Assembly (NCBI GenBank): GCA_013285655.1
Contig: JABDHI010000005.1
Coordinates: forward strand, 1-64,000
DNA length: 64,000 nt
Source: Bacteroidota bacterium
Lineage (GTDB): Bacteria > Bacteroidota > Bacteroidia > JABEUT01
Direction of reading: 5' to 3'
Position 1 is the first letter of the stretch. Each line of letters starts with the position of its first letter. Below, piece after piece: positions 43,874 to 51,465 of the stretch. The position numbers and the translations under genes were made by a program. The notes beneath the pieces were generated by a model. That model was not told the origin of the DNA, searched no databases, and was given only the letters and a program-made list of their open reading frames with translations.

Positions 43874-44811
43874 ATTATTCCTAAAATAAATTTCATTTCT
43901 TCTAAGCCATACCTTTGGTCAATGGGGATAGGTATCAGGTAGTTTTTCAAATACAATTCAAAAGAACCTTCATCACAATATTTTTCAAGTTCTGGCCAAT
44001 AAGTCGCCACATATACTCTACGTTCAATTAATTTTTTACGCAGCTCCTTATTTTTCAGAAGAAATGGATAAACTAATGGAACGTCATCTTTAGCCATATC
44101 AATTTTCAATTCATTATCATCCCAAAGATTATCATGAAGAAAAGAGAAGTTCTCCATCCTAATTTTTCTTGTATTACTATAATTAATATTAGACATTAGA
44201 GCTTGAGTCAGTTTTGACATGTGCTTAATAGGCTGGCCGATAAGTGAATTATCATTACGCTGAAAATCAGGGTATCCCTCAGTTGCAGGCAAGTCATATC
44301 TTTTAAGCAAATGCGAACATCTGTCAATTGAAATATCCTCTTCAAACTTATCGTCCAACTCCTTATCACAACGGAGTATGCCTCCGTCAGGCAATCCAAA
44401 AAACTTACGTGGGCTATAAAATGATGCTATTCCCTTTTTTAAAGAATAAAACGACTGAGCACTATCTACAATTACATTGGTATACTTTCCAATCAACCGC
44501 TCAACCACATTCCCACAAACGCCAAAATAATTATTATATAAAACAAACTTATTTTGTTTCATTTCGCCATCAATATCCATTGAAGGGTTAAGTTTCTCAT
44601 CAATTGAGTAGAATATTACTTTACAATTTTCTTCTGCAAGCGCTTCGAAAACAACCGGACACGTATATCTAGGAACCAACATCTCCCTTATGCCATAAGC
44701 TCGAATAATATAGCGTAACGCATTTCGTCCCGAATTAAGCTTAATTGCCCTATCATGGTATTCAGGAGATCCAAAAGACTCGAGTTCAAAATATCCGCCG
44801 ATTTCTTTCAT
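43870..44811 (-). CDS. Divergent DegT/DnrJ/EryC1/StrS-type PLP-dependent protein
   Basis: At 313 aa this is shorter than typical DegT aminotransferases (about 370). The fold is recognisable: LNSGRNALRYIIRAYG (residues about 27-42), MLVPRYTCPVVFEAL, the PLP-stacking/Asp region VIVDSAQSFYSL (about 115-126) and the Schiff-base Lys in FYSPRKFFGLPDGG (about 130-143, equivalent to SFHATKLFHTIEGG in the protein at 47334). The C-terminal domain is reduced. It probably aminates a keto-sugar nucleotide or a related substrate. The overlapped ATP-grasp/HAD gene suggests that an amino group made here is then amidated. A TATCTTTG box at 44887-44894 lies upstream. Confidence 0.78.
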   Translation of the reverse strand: MKEIGGYFELESFGSPEYHDRAIKLNSGRNALRYIIRAYGIREMLVPRYTCPVVFEALAEENCKVIFYSIDEKLNPSMDIDGEMKQNKFVLYNNYFGVCGNVVERLIGKYTNVIVDSAQSFYSLKKGIASFYSPRKFFGLPDGGILRCDKELDDKFEEDISIDRCSHLLKRYDLPATEGYPDFQRNDNSLIGQPIKHMSKLTQALMSNINYSNTRKIRMENFSFLHDNLWDDNELKIDMAKDDVPLVYPFLLKNKELRKKLIERRVYVATYWPELEKYCDEGSFELYLKNYLIPIPIDQRYGLEEMKFILGII

Positions 44812-44886
44812 TTTTACTCAAAAAAAATACATAAATCCTTTCTTCCAATTTATTTCACCAAAATTCATTGATAAGTAGGTTAAATA

Positions 44887-44894
44887 CAAAGATA
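44887..44894 (-). promoter_or_regulatory. -7 box (TATCTTTG) for DegT-like/ATP-grasp operon
   Basis: CAAAGATA on the plus strand reads TATCTTTG on the minus strand, 76 bases upstream of the start at 44811. No matching -33 is evident. Confidence 0.45.
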
Positions 44895-45005
44895 ATAACT
44901 AAAACATATTGAATCTTACGTAATTCGAGAATATAAAAGGTAGTTTAAGCAAGATGATTTTGAGTGCAATTATAGAAAATCCCTCCATAATATAACTAAA
45001 CCAAC

Positions 45006-45013
45006 TATATTTG
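45006..45013 (+). promoter_or_regulatory. -7 box (TATATTTG) for WbqC gene
   Basis: A perfect TAnnTTTG box lies 43 bases before the WbqC start, in the 244-base divergent spacer. The -33 region is unclear. Confidence 0.45.
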
Positions 45014-45055
45014 AATAGTCCGTCTATTTATAAAAATACTTGATATTTTATTAGT

Positions 45056-45763
45056 ATGAGAGTAGGTATAATGCAACCTTATTTTTTTCCTTATCTGGGT
45101 TACTTCAGTTTGATAAGAAACTCAGATAAATGGATTTTTTTTGATACCCCACAGTATATTCGTCATGGATGGGTAAACAGGAATAGAGTATTAAAACCTG
45201 TTGAAGGATGGCAATATATTACAGTCCCCCTAAAAAAACATGAGAGAGATGCCACTATTAAGGACATAATAACAAATGACATTGAAGATTGGAAACTAAA
45301 AATCATAAGACAACTAGAGCATTATAAAAAATTTGCACCATTTTATACACAAACAATTCAGTTAATCGAAAAATGTTTTTCTACTTCAACTACTAGTTTA
45401 TCTGAAGTAAACATTGCAAGCACTCAAGAAATTTGTCGCTATTTGGATATAGAATGTAATTCTGAAGTTTTCTCCAAGATGAATCTTTCAATAGATACTG
45501 TTTCGGCTCCTGATGAATGGGCATTAAATATATGTAAAGCAATAGGCGCCACTCAATATATTAATCCGCCCGGAGGGCTCGATTTTTTCGATAAAAACAA
45601 ATACACTTCACAAAATATTGATATCAAATTTCTTGAAGTTAATACCGCTCTTTATCAACAAGGTAAAAGGGAATTCATTTCTAACTTGTCTATAATTGAC
45701 GTGATAATGTTTAATGATATAACCAAAATACATAGCTATTTAGATGATTACAAGCTAATATAA
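45056..45763 (+). CDS. WbqC-family protein
   Basis: The opening MRVGIMQPYFFPYLGYFSLIRNSDKWIFFD is the hallmark of the WbqC family (first strand followed by Q-P-Y-x-F-P-Y-x-G-Y). Further family features are QYIRHGWVNRNRVLKP and the end-region GLDFFDKNKYTSQNI. The 235-aa length fits. Members occur in polysaccharide and antibiotic clusters; their reaction is not well settled, though an acyl- or aminoacyl-type transfer onto an amino sugar is often suggested. Here it is the first of two rightward genes, with an FkbM-type methyltransferase 80 bases on. The neighbouring DegT/ATP-grasp pair gives a possible amino-sugar substrate, by inference. Confidence 0.88.
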   Translation: MRVGIMQPYFFPYLGYFSLIRNSDKWIFFDTPQYIRHGWVNRNRVLKPVEGWQYITVPLKKHERDATIKDIITNDIEDWKLKIIRQLEHYKKFAPFYTQTIQLIEKCFSTSTTSLSEVNIASTQEICRYLDIECNSEVFSKMNLSIDTVSAPDEWALNICKAIGATQYINPPGGLDFFDKNKYTSQNIDIKFLEVNTALYQQGKREFISNLSIIDVIMFNDITKIHSYLDDYKLI

Positions 45764-45843
45764 AACCACAAAAACTAATCATAAATAGAATAATAGGGCT
45801 TTATTTATGGGACTAAAAACAACCCTCAATCCGAAAAATAAAG

Positions 45844-46914
45844 ATGAAAAACCTTATTGCTGCTAAAATTAAACGAAATATATTTCCTTGTTATCCTGAC
45901 GATAATTACGCACTTCCCAGTTTAAAAAAAGATTATACATTCTTAAACCTTTCTCTCTATTTGAAAGGGAAACTAAACAAATATTTAAAAAAATCTGAGG
46001 GAGCGGAAAGCGCAAATAAATTATTATCTTGTTGGGATATTGATGGATTTAGTTTAACATATGACATGTTATCAGACTCAAGATCAAAAGATCAAATGGT
46101 TGATATTCTTGCATTTAAAATGCTAGGCCATAAAAATTATAAATTACAATTCCCTATTGAGGATTTTTATAATTTATTACAAAAGATCACTAGTTGCAAA
46201 ACATCCGAAACAATAAGTCCAAATAAATTGGCTTTACATTTGTATGATTTAAATAAAATGGGAACCGGCCTTAAAGTTTTTTTCCATGATCCCGAATCAG
46301 TATATCTTTCTATTCTTGCAAATCAATATGGATATGCGGACGCTAACTTTGCTGTAAAGGAAGGAGACTATGTAATTGATGGAGGGTGTTTTTATGGAGA
46401 CACGGCATTAGTTTTTGCCAATAAAACAGGCGCAACGGGTAAGGTTTTTTCATTTGAATTTGTTAATGATAACATAAAAGTGTTCGAAAATAATATGAGG
46501 GTTAACCCTCAACTTAATAAATCTATTTTTTTGAATAAATATGCATTGTGGAATTGCTCCAATGAGGTATTAACATTCCAGGAAAATGGACCAGCTACAC
46601 GCATAGATAATTCAAAGACCAGCCCAACAATATCGGTTAAAACAAAATCAATTGATGATTTTGTAAAAGAAAATGACATTAAAAAAATTGACTTTATAAA
46701 GCTAGATATAGAAGGGGCTGAACTAAAGTGCCTGCAAGGTGCGCAAAACACTATAAAAAAATACAAGCCGAAATTAGCTGTTTGTGTTTATCACAAAGAT
46801 TATGACATGATTGAAATTCCACAATACATAAAGCAATTGGTACCTGAATACAAGTTATTTTTGAAACACCATACAACATCATATGGTGAAACTGTGCTAT
46901 ACTGCATGTTATAG
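45844..46914 (+). CDS. FkbM-family SAM-dependent methyltransferase
   Basis: The C-terminal 200 residues carry the methyltransferase fold. Motif I reads YVIDGGCFYGDTALVFANKTG (about 178-198), followed by GKVFSFEFVNDNIKVFENN (about 200-218), then IDFIKLDIEGAELKCLQGA (about 282-300), the standard FkbM IDxxKxDIEGaE motif. The N-terminal 170 residues have no clear domain and look mainly helical. FkbM enzymes O-methylate sugars or other hydroxyls, so this is probably a capping or decorating enzyme. The start at 45844 follows an 80-base gap after WbqC. Confidence 0.9.
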   Translation: MKNLIAAKIKRNIFPCYPDDNYALPSLKKDYTFLNLSLYLKGKLNKYLKKSEGAESANKLLSCWDIDGFSLTYDMLSDSRSKDQMVDILAFKMLGHKNYKLQFPIEDFYNLLQKITSCKTSETISPNKLALHLYDLNKMGTGLKVFFHDPESVYLSILANQYGYADANFAVKEGDYVIDGGCFYGDTALVFANKTGATGKVFSFEFVNDNIKVFENNMRVNPQLNKSIFLNKYALWNCSNEVLTFQENGPATRIDNSKTSPTISVKTKSIDDFVKENDIKKIDFIKLDIEGAELKCLQGAQNTIKKYKPKLAVCVYHKDYDMIEIPQYIKQLVPEYKLFLKHHTTSYGETVLYCML

Positions 46915-47023
46915 TTGCTTATTACCATCATAGGCTATATTGGCTCTTGAAAATATATACCCTGCGTTTTATTAATTATCTAAAATGAAACCTGAAGTTA
47001 TAATAGTGCTATCAAAAAAATCA

Positions 47024-47031
47024 TAACTTTG
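47024..47031 (+). promoter_or_regulatory. -7 box (TAACTTTG) for tRNA-Thr
   Basis: A perfect TAnnTTTG box identical to the plsY one lies 75 bases before the tRNA. No TTTG -33 element is seen. Confidence 0.45.
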
Positions 47032-47106
47032 TTGCCGTTGAGAAAAGAAGCGTTAAGCCACTTTTTTACTGAATTCGTTCTTAATTTAGCATACTGAAAT
47101 AAGTAT

Positions 47107-47180
47107 GCCAGCGTAGCTCAGCTGGCTAGAGCGACTGATTTGTAATCAGTAGGTCAGGGGTTCGAGTCCCTTCGCTGGCT
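47107..47180 (+). tRNA. tRNA-Thr (anticodon TGT)
   Basis: Full cloverleaf: acceptor GCCAGCG/CGCTGGC, D arm GCTC-AGCTGGCTA-GAGC, anticodon arm ACTGA-TTTGTAA-TCAGT with anticodon TGT, T arm CAGGG-GTTCGAGT-CCCTT region and discriminator T. CCA is not encoded. Confidence 0.96.
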
Positions 47181-47333
47181 CAGCAGAGTCAAAACAATTA
47201 ACAACTAATTTTAGCCAAATAATTACTTGGCTTGTACTAGCTAAATTGCTTTAATAATGCTACATCACCTGCTTATAAAACAAACTCGCCAAAGTAATTG
47301 CGCATTATTACCCCTATATAAAATAGGAGCCGA

Positions 47334-48434
47334 TTACTGTTTTATTTGTAATGTATCCCTAATAATTTGGGAAATTTTCTTTACATTACCGCTACCCAAT
47401 TCAACATATAGCGGTAGGCATGCTATCCGAAGGGAAATATCTTCAGATATTGGGCATGATTCTCCATTAACATAATTGATTGTGTTAAGACTTGGGTAGA
47501 AATAACGCCTGCTAAATATATTTTTGTCACCTAATGCCTTAAACACTCTTAACAATTCGTTTTCACTCTTAAATAACACAGGATAATACGAATAATTATA
47601 TACTAAATTAGCCTGTACTTTAGGTCGACCAACTAGTCCATGTAATTCTTTATCATACAAATCACATAGTTTTTTCCTGGTTTCCATTGCCTTTTGTATA
47701 TATTCCAAATTACAAAGCCCCATAGCTGCCTGAAACTCACTTGCTTTTGCATTAATACCTAATATTAAATGTTCGTCAAGGTTGTGGCCAAACCGCTTTT
47801 GAAGATCTAATTTATGCGATATGCTTTTATCTTTAACGATACAAGCTCCCCCTTCAATAGTGTGAAAAAGCTTTGTTGCATGAAATGAAAGCGTAGAAAT
47901 ATCACCATAGGAGGCCAATGAACGCCCTTTATATACAGATCCAAAAGAGTGGGCTCCATCATAAATAACTTTAAGTTTATGCTTTCTGGCAATTCTTTCA
48001 ATTGTTTCCACATCACAAGCATAACCAAACACATGAACAGCTAAAATTGCTTTGGTTTTCTTTGTAATTTTTGCTTCAATTTTTTTAACATCAATTGTAT
48101 AATTATCAGGCTCTATATCTACAAAAACGGGCTTACACCTACCCCAGATTATACTCGAACAAGTTGCTACGTATGAAAAAGGCGTAGTTATTATTTCGCC
48201 ATCATAAATATCAAGAGCGGTTAAAGCAAGCTGAAGCGCAAGTGTGCCATTAGTCAAAAAGTGAAAATGCTCAACCTTCAAATATGCTTTCAGTTTGCTT
48301 TCCAGCTCTAACAGTAGTGGGCCCTGATTAGTTAAATGCGAATTGGCATAAATTATGTCAATATATTTCTTGTATTCCTTAATAGGGGGCAAAAAGGCTT
48401 TTGTAACATTTATCTTATTGCTTTTCTTTTTCAT
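47334..48434 (-). CDS. DegT/DnrJ/EryC1/StrS aminotransferase
   Basis: A 366-aa PLP-dependent sugar aminotransferase. Residues about 58-66 (HFLTNGTLALQLAL) bind PLP phosphate, VIYDGAHSFGSVYKG (about 154) gives the Asp that contacts the PLP nitrogen and the following His/Ser region, and the Schiff-base Lys is in TLSFHATKLFHTIEGG (about 177-192). These enzymes aminate keto-sugar nucleotides (dTDP- or UDP-linked) for O-antigen. The start overlaps the end of the repeat-containing glycosyltransferase gene by 20 bases, so the two are translationally linked in one leftward operon. Confidence 0.92.
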   Translation of the reverse strand: MKKKSNKINVTKAFLPPIKEYKKYIDIIYANSHLTNQGPLLLELESKLKAYLKVEHFHFLTNGTLALQLALTALDIYDGEIITTPFSYVATCSSIIWGRCKPVFVDIEPDNYTIDVKKIEAKITKKTKAILAVHVFGYACDVETIERIARKHKLKVIYDGAHSFGSVYKGRSLASYGDISTLSFHATKLFHTIEGGACIVKDKSISHKLDLQKRFGHNLDEHLILGINAKASEFQAAMGLCNLEYIQKAMETRKKLCDLYDKELHGLVGRPKVQANLVYNYSYYPVLFKSENELLRVFKALGDKNIFSRRYFYPSLNTINYVNGESCPISEDISLRIACLPLYVELGSGNVKKISQIIRDTLQIKQ

Positions 48435-51375
48435 AGGCGTCTTGCTCCTCTTTTACTTTAGGGTTAATACTTTCTAAAAGTTTCTTCATTACATTATCTG
48501 TAAATGCCATTGAATTATTTTCAAAATAATCGAATGCAAATTTCGGAGCATACTTTCTGGCAAAATCGTAGAGAAGCATAAGGTTCATATCACACTCCAG
48601 CAAATGCTTAGCAACGGGATTCAGGTAAATATCTAATTCTTTTAATATTATACCATCAGAAGTGCGTTTCTTTTTGCACCATTCAGAACTCCAAAAAGTT
48701 GATTTAGCAGTATTCACTTCATGTTGCCTGTATTGCACTACCGGAATGTCAATATTACATATGCCTTTCCCTCTAAGAATTGCATCTAATGCTATCCACC
48801 AATCGTGGTAAACAAATCCATCAGGCACCGGCAACGACCTTTGAATACATTCTCTGGTTATAAGTGTTGCACAACCAAGCATTGGATTCTCTTTTATATA
48901 ATTTTCTATGCTATATAATGATGTCTTATTTATTTCATATGCATCATGCATATATTGTGCAGGGTGGTATGCGCCACTATCATCTATAATTGTAAGCTGT
49001 CCCTGAACAATATCAAAATCATCTATCCGCTCTAATAATGTCTCAAGCTTATTTAACTCCCAAATATCGTCCTGATCACAAAGTGAAATATATTCTCCCT
49101 TTGCAACCTTAAGGCCATTTGAAAAATTACCTACCAGCCCTTTTTCACTTTTATTTGTAATTACGGTAATACCATATTGTTTACTGTATTTACTAAGAAT
49201 CTCCACAGTTTTATCCGTTGAATTATCGTCGCTTACAATTATCTCAAAGTTGCCATAGGTTTGAGAAACAAGACTTTCTAATTGCTGTTCAAGATACGCC
49301 TCGCCATTATAAGTAGCCACTACAATTGAAATAAGTGGCTTTTTTTTCATCCGTTTAGTCCTCTCCCTTATAATATTCTTTATTGGGTACGTATAGTTAC
49401 CAAGATAGTATTCTTTAATGTTATTCTTATAGTCCTCATCATTATAAACCCTTAAATCTAATTCTCGTAACGTATCATTAAAATCATTGTATATTTTTTC
49501 AGTATCAAGCTTCTTTATATCGGAAACAATTTTACCAAGCATATCAAAATAGCTATCATAAATATTCAAATAACCATCATATTCCTCATTAAAGAACATA
49601 TGATTCTTAACTGTAAATGATATTGCTCCAGATCGTATACTTTCCATAAAATACCCATCAATACCCTCCCCAAAAGTAATCATCCATTTTGCCCTGGTAA
49701 TTGTATCTAAGTATTCAGTATAACTCATGTTTTTAATTTCCACCAATTTATACTTTGGAAATTCATGTTTTAATAGTGATAGAACATCATCTTTAAAGGG
49801 ATTACCATCGGGGGAATAGGCAATAATGTTCTCCTTTTCCTTAAAAGGCCGATACTTATACTTAATTAAATTACTTGTACTAAAAAAATGAACTGGTATG
49901 TTATAACTCGATCTCAATTGCCTGGTACAATATCTTTTATGTGCGCAGGTCATTGTGGTTTGCCCAAGTAATTTCAAATAATCAACAATCTTTGGGCGGG
50001 GCATTACAAGCATATTCTGGTTCAGAATATTTAACTGCGTCTTCTTCAACCTCTTTAACCAGTTTGAATCAACCGCATTAATTTTTAACAGAAAATAGAA
50101 CACATAAATTTCTGGTATATGAACAATTATTTCCTCCAATTCAGTAAAATAGCTTCTTAACTGGTCAAACCTTAAAATATTAAAACCAGCATCGAATTTG
50201 GTATACTCAAAAAAGGTAGTGACTGAGGGCAAAGTAGCTACAACAATAACATGGTCCGATAATTCCTTTATACTACTAGTAACCCGGGCCATTGAGCAAA
50301 TTGACATAACGCCACCACCAATTATATCAACTTCAGGAACAAGGTATACAATGAGTTTTTTAGTGTGTTTGCTATATTTTGTACGAATGTACTCGTCTTG
50401 TTTCCTTTTATATTCATTATTTAAATCGTAATCAATTACATGGGGCTCATGATAAATACGATTTTGTTCATTCTTTCCATAAAGTTCATAATGTAATAAA
50501 GGATTACTTCCCAATGCCTCCGCATCCTTATTCAATAATAAATATTGAACCGTAGAAAATCTATCTGAAGGGTTATATAAATTTTTCCAGCCGTGGTGTA
50601 AATAGTGTTCTGCAGGGTCTTGATGAGGATCAAGGTTGTAGTTTTTCGAGTACCACTCCCCATCAAATAACTCTGATTTTGCAATAATTATTTCGTCAGT
50701 AGGCCTTGTTTTCTGGCCTAAATTGGCATTATTCGATAATTCTGTTCCTTGGGGCAGAGATTTCGGACTCCTGCCTTCATTGTGGCCGTGAGTTAGATAG
50801 TGATATAGGGGCTCTAAATTAGCCTGTTTTATATCAGGATATGATTCAAGATAATGGTTAACTTCAAATAATGAACTAGGGTTTCTTCCTTCCTTCCAAC
50901 CATGAGTTAAATAGTGATATAACGGCTCAATATTTGCTGCTATCAAATCAGGATTACATTCAAGATAATATGTTATATCGAATAATGGGTTGGGGTTCAA
51001 TCCTTTTCTCCAACCATAGGTTAAATAATGATATAACGGCTCAATATTAGCCAACTCAACTTCCGGATTAGATTCAAGATAATATTTCACATCAAACAGA
51101 GGATTAGGATTTCTCCTCTCTCTCCAACCATCAGTTAAGTAGTGCGAAAACGGCTCAATGTTTGCTTCTTTTACATCAGGATTAGCATCGAGATAATATT
51201 TAACATCAAATAACGGATTTGGGTTTCTTCCATTCTTCCACCCGTGCCCTAAATAATCTTCTATCGCCCCGATATGTGTGGCTTTACTTAAGCCATATGT
51301 ATTGAGATAATAATCAAAATCGAAATAATTAAAACCGTTAATAATAAAAGTATCTTTTTTAAATGAATGTGCCAT
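48415..51375 (-). CDS. Large glycosyltransferase: tandem YYL-NPDV repeats, central GT-like region, C-terminal GT2 domain
   Basis: A 986-aa protein in three parts. Residues about 10-320 contain seven copies of a repeat whose best form is PNPLFDVKYYLDANPDVKEANIEPFSHYLTDGWREGRN; five are close and two diverged. The middle (about 340-680) resembles GT-B or WsaF-type glycosyltransferases: YLVPEVDIIGGGVMSICSM, and GEGIDGYFMESIRSGAISF near 570-590. The C-terminal GT2 domain starts at PLISIVVATYNGEAYLEQQL (about 690), with SDDNSTDKT and CDQDDIWEL giving nucleotide and metal sites, then YHDWWIALDAI. It probably adds two different sugars. The repeats are known from other glycosyltransferases and secreted RTX-type proteins and may bind polymer. 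Confidence 0.87.
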   Translation of the reverse strand: MAHSFKKDTFIINGFNYFDFDYYLNTYGLSKATHIGAIEDYLGHGWKNGRNPNPLFDVKYYLDANPDVKEANIEPFSHYLTDGWRERRNPNPLFDVKYYLESNPEVELANIEPLYHYLTYGWRKGLNPNPLFDITYYLECNPDLIAANIEPLYHYLTHGWKEGRNPSSLFEVNHYLESYPDIKQANLEPLYHYLTHGHNEGRSPKSLPQGTELSNNANLGQKTRPTDEIIIAKSELFDGEWYSKNYNLDPHQDPAEHYLHHGWKNLYNPSDRFSTVQYLLLNKDAEALGSNPLLHYELYGKNEQNRIYHEPHVIDYDLNNEYKRKQDEYIRTKYSKHTKKLIVYLVPEVDIIGGGVMSICSMARVTSSIKELSDHVIVVATLPSVTTFFEYTKFDAGFNILRFDQLRSYFTELEEIIVHIPEIYVFYFLLKINAVDSNWLKRLKKTQLNILNQNMLVMPRPKIVDYLKLLGQTTMTCAHKRYCTRQLRSSYNIPVHFFSTSNLIKYKYRPFKEKENIIAYSPDGNPFKDDVLSLLKHEFPKYKLVEIKNMSYTEYLDTITRAKWMITFGEGIDGYFMESIRSGAISFTVKNHMFFNEEYDGYLNIYDSYFDMLGKIVSDIKKLDTEKIYNDFNDTLRELDLRVYNDEDYKNNIKEYYLGNYTYPIKNIIRERTKRMKKKPLISIVVATYNGEAYLEQQLESLVSQTYGNFEIIVSDDNSTDKTVEILSKYSKQYGITVITNKSEKGLVGNFSNGLKVAKGEYISLCDQDDIWELNKLETLLERIDDFDIVQGQLTIIDDSGAYHPAQYMHDAYEINKTSLYSIENYIKENPMLGCATLITRECIQRSLPVPDGFVYHDWWIALDAILRGKGICNIDIPVVQYRQHEVNTAKSTFWSSEWCKKKRTSDGIILKELDIYLNPVAKHLLECDMNLMLLYDFARKYAPKFAFDYFENNSMAFTDNVMKKLLESINPKVKEEQDAYEKEKQ
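50740..51310 (-). repeat. 114-bp tandem repeats encoding YYL-NPDV modules
   Basis: The core repeats sit at a spacing of about 114 bases (for example the ggrtttctycc blocks near 51222, 51108, 50994 and 50880). Each encodes 38 residues. Copies differ at several positions, so the array is not brand new, but the regular spacing permits slippage or recombination changes in copy number. Confidence 0.75.
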
Positions 51376-51465
51376 TTTTATTTTTTACTCAATTTACATT
51401 TGGGGATTGTCCGATATCATTATTTGTCAAAACATTTTGTATTGGAAATGCACCTATAATTTTAA

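Larger units (their letters stand above)
46915..47333. other. Intergenic stretch with tRNA-Thr
   Basis: This 419-base gap holds a TAACTTTG box (47024-47031), the tRNA-Thr gene and about 150 bases after it with no supported gene. The 72-aa ORF at 47257 mostly overlaps the real minus-strand DegT gene and is rejected. Confidence 0.6.

Noticed and set aside
47107-47180. tRNA-Thr as an integration site for a polysaccharide island
   Set aside because: No integrase gene and no repeat of the tRNA 3' end (ttcgctggct) was noticed elsewhere in the window, so there is no evidence for an attachment site.
47257-47475. 72-aa ORF after tRNA-Thr
   Set aside because: Two thirds of it overlaps the DegT gene on the other strand, and its sequence shows no domain.
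50740-51310. Regular 114-bp repeats considered as a CRISPR array or satellite
   Set aside because: They have no unique spacers, are in frame in a glycosyltransferase gene and encode a known protein repeat type.
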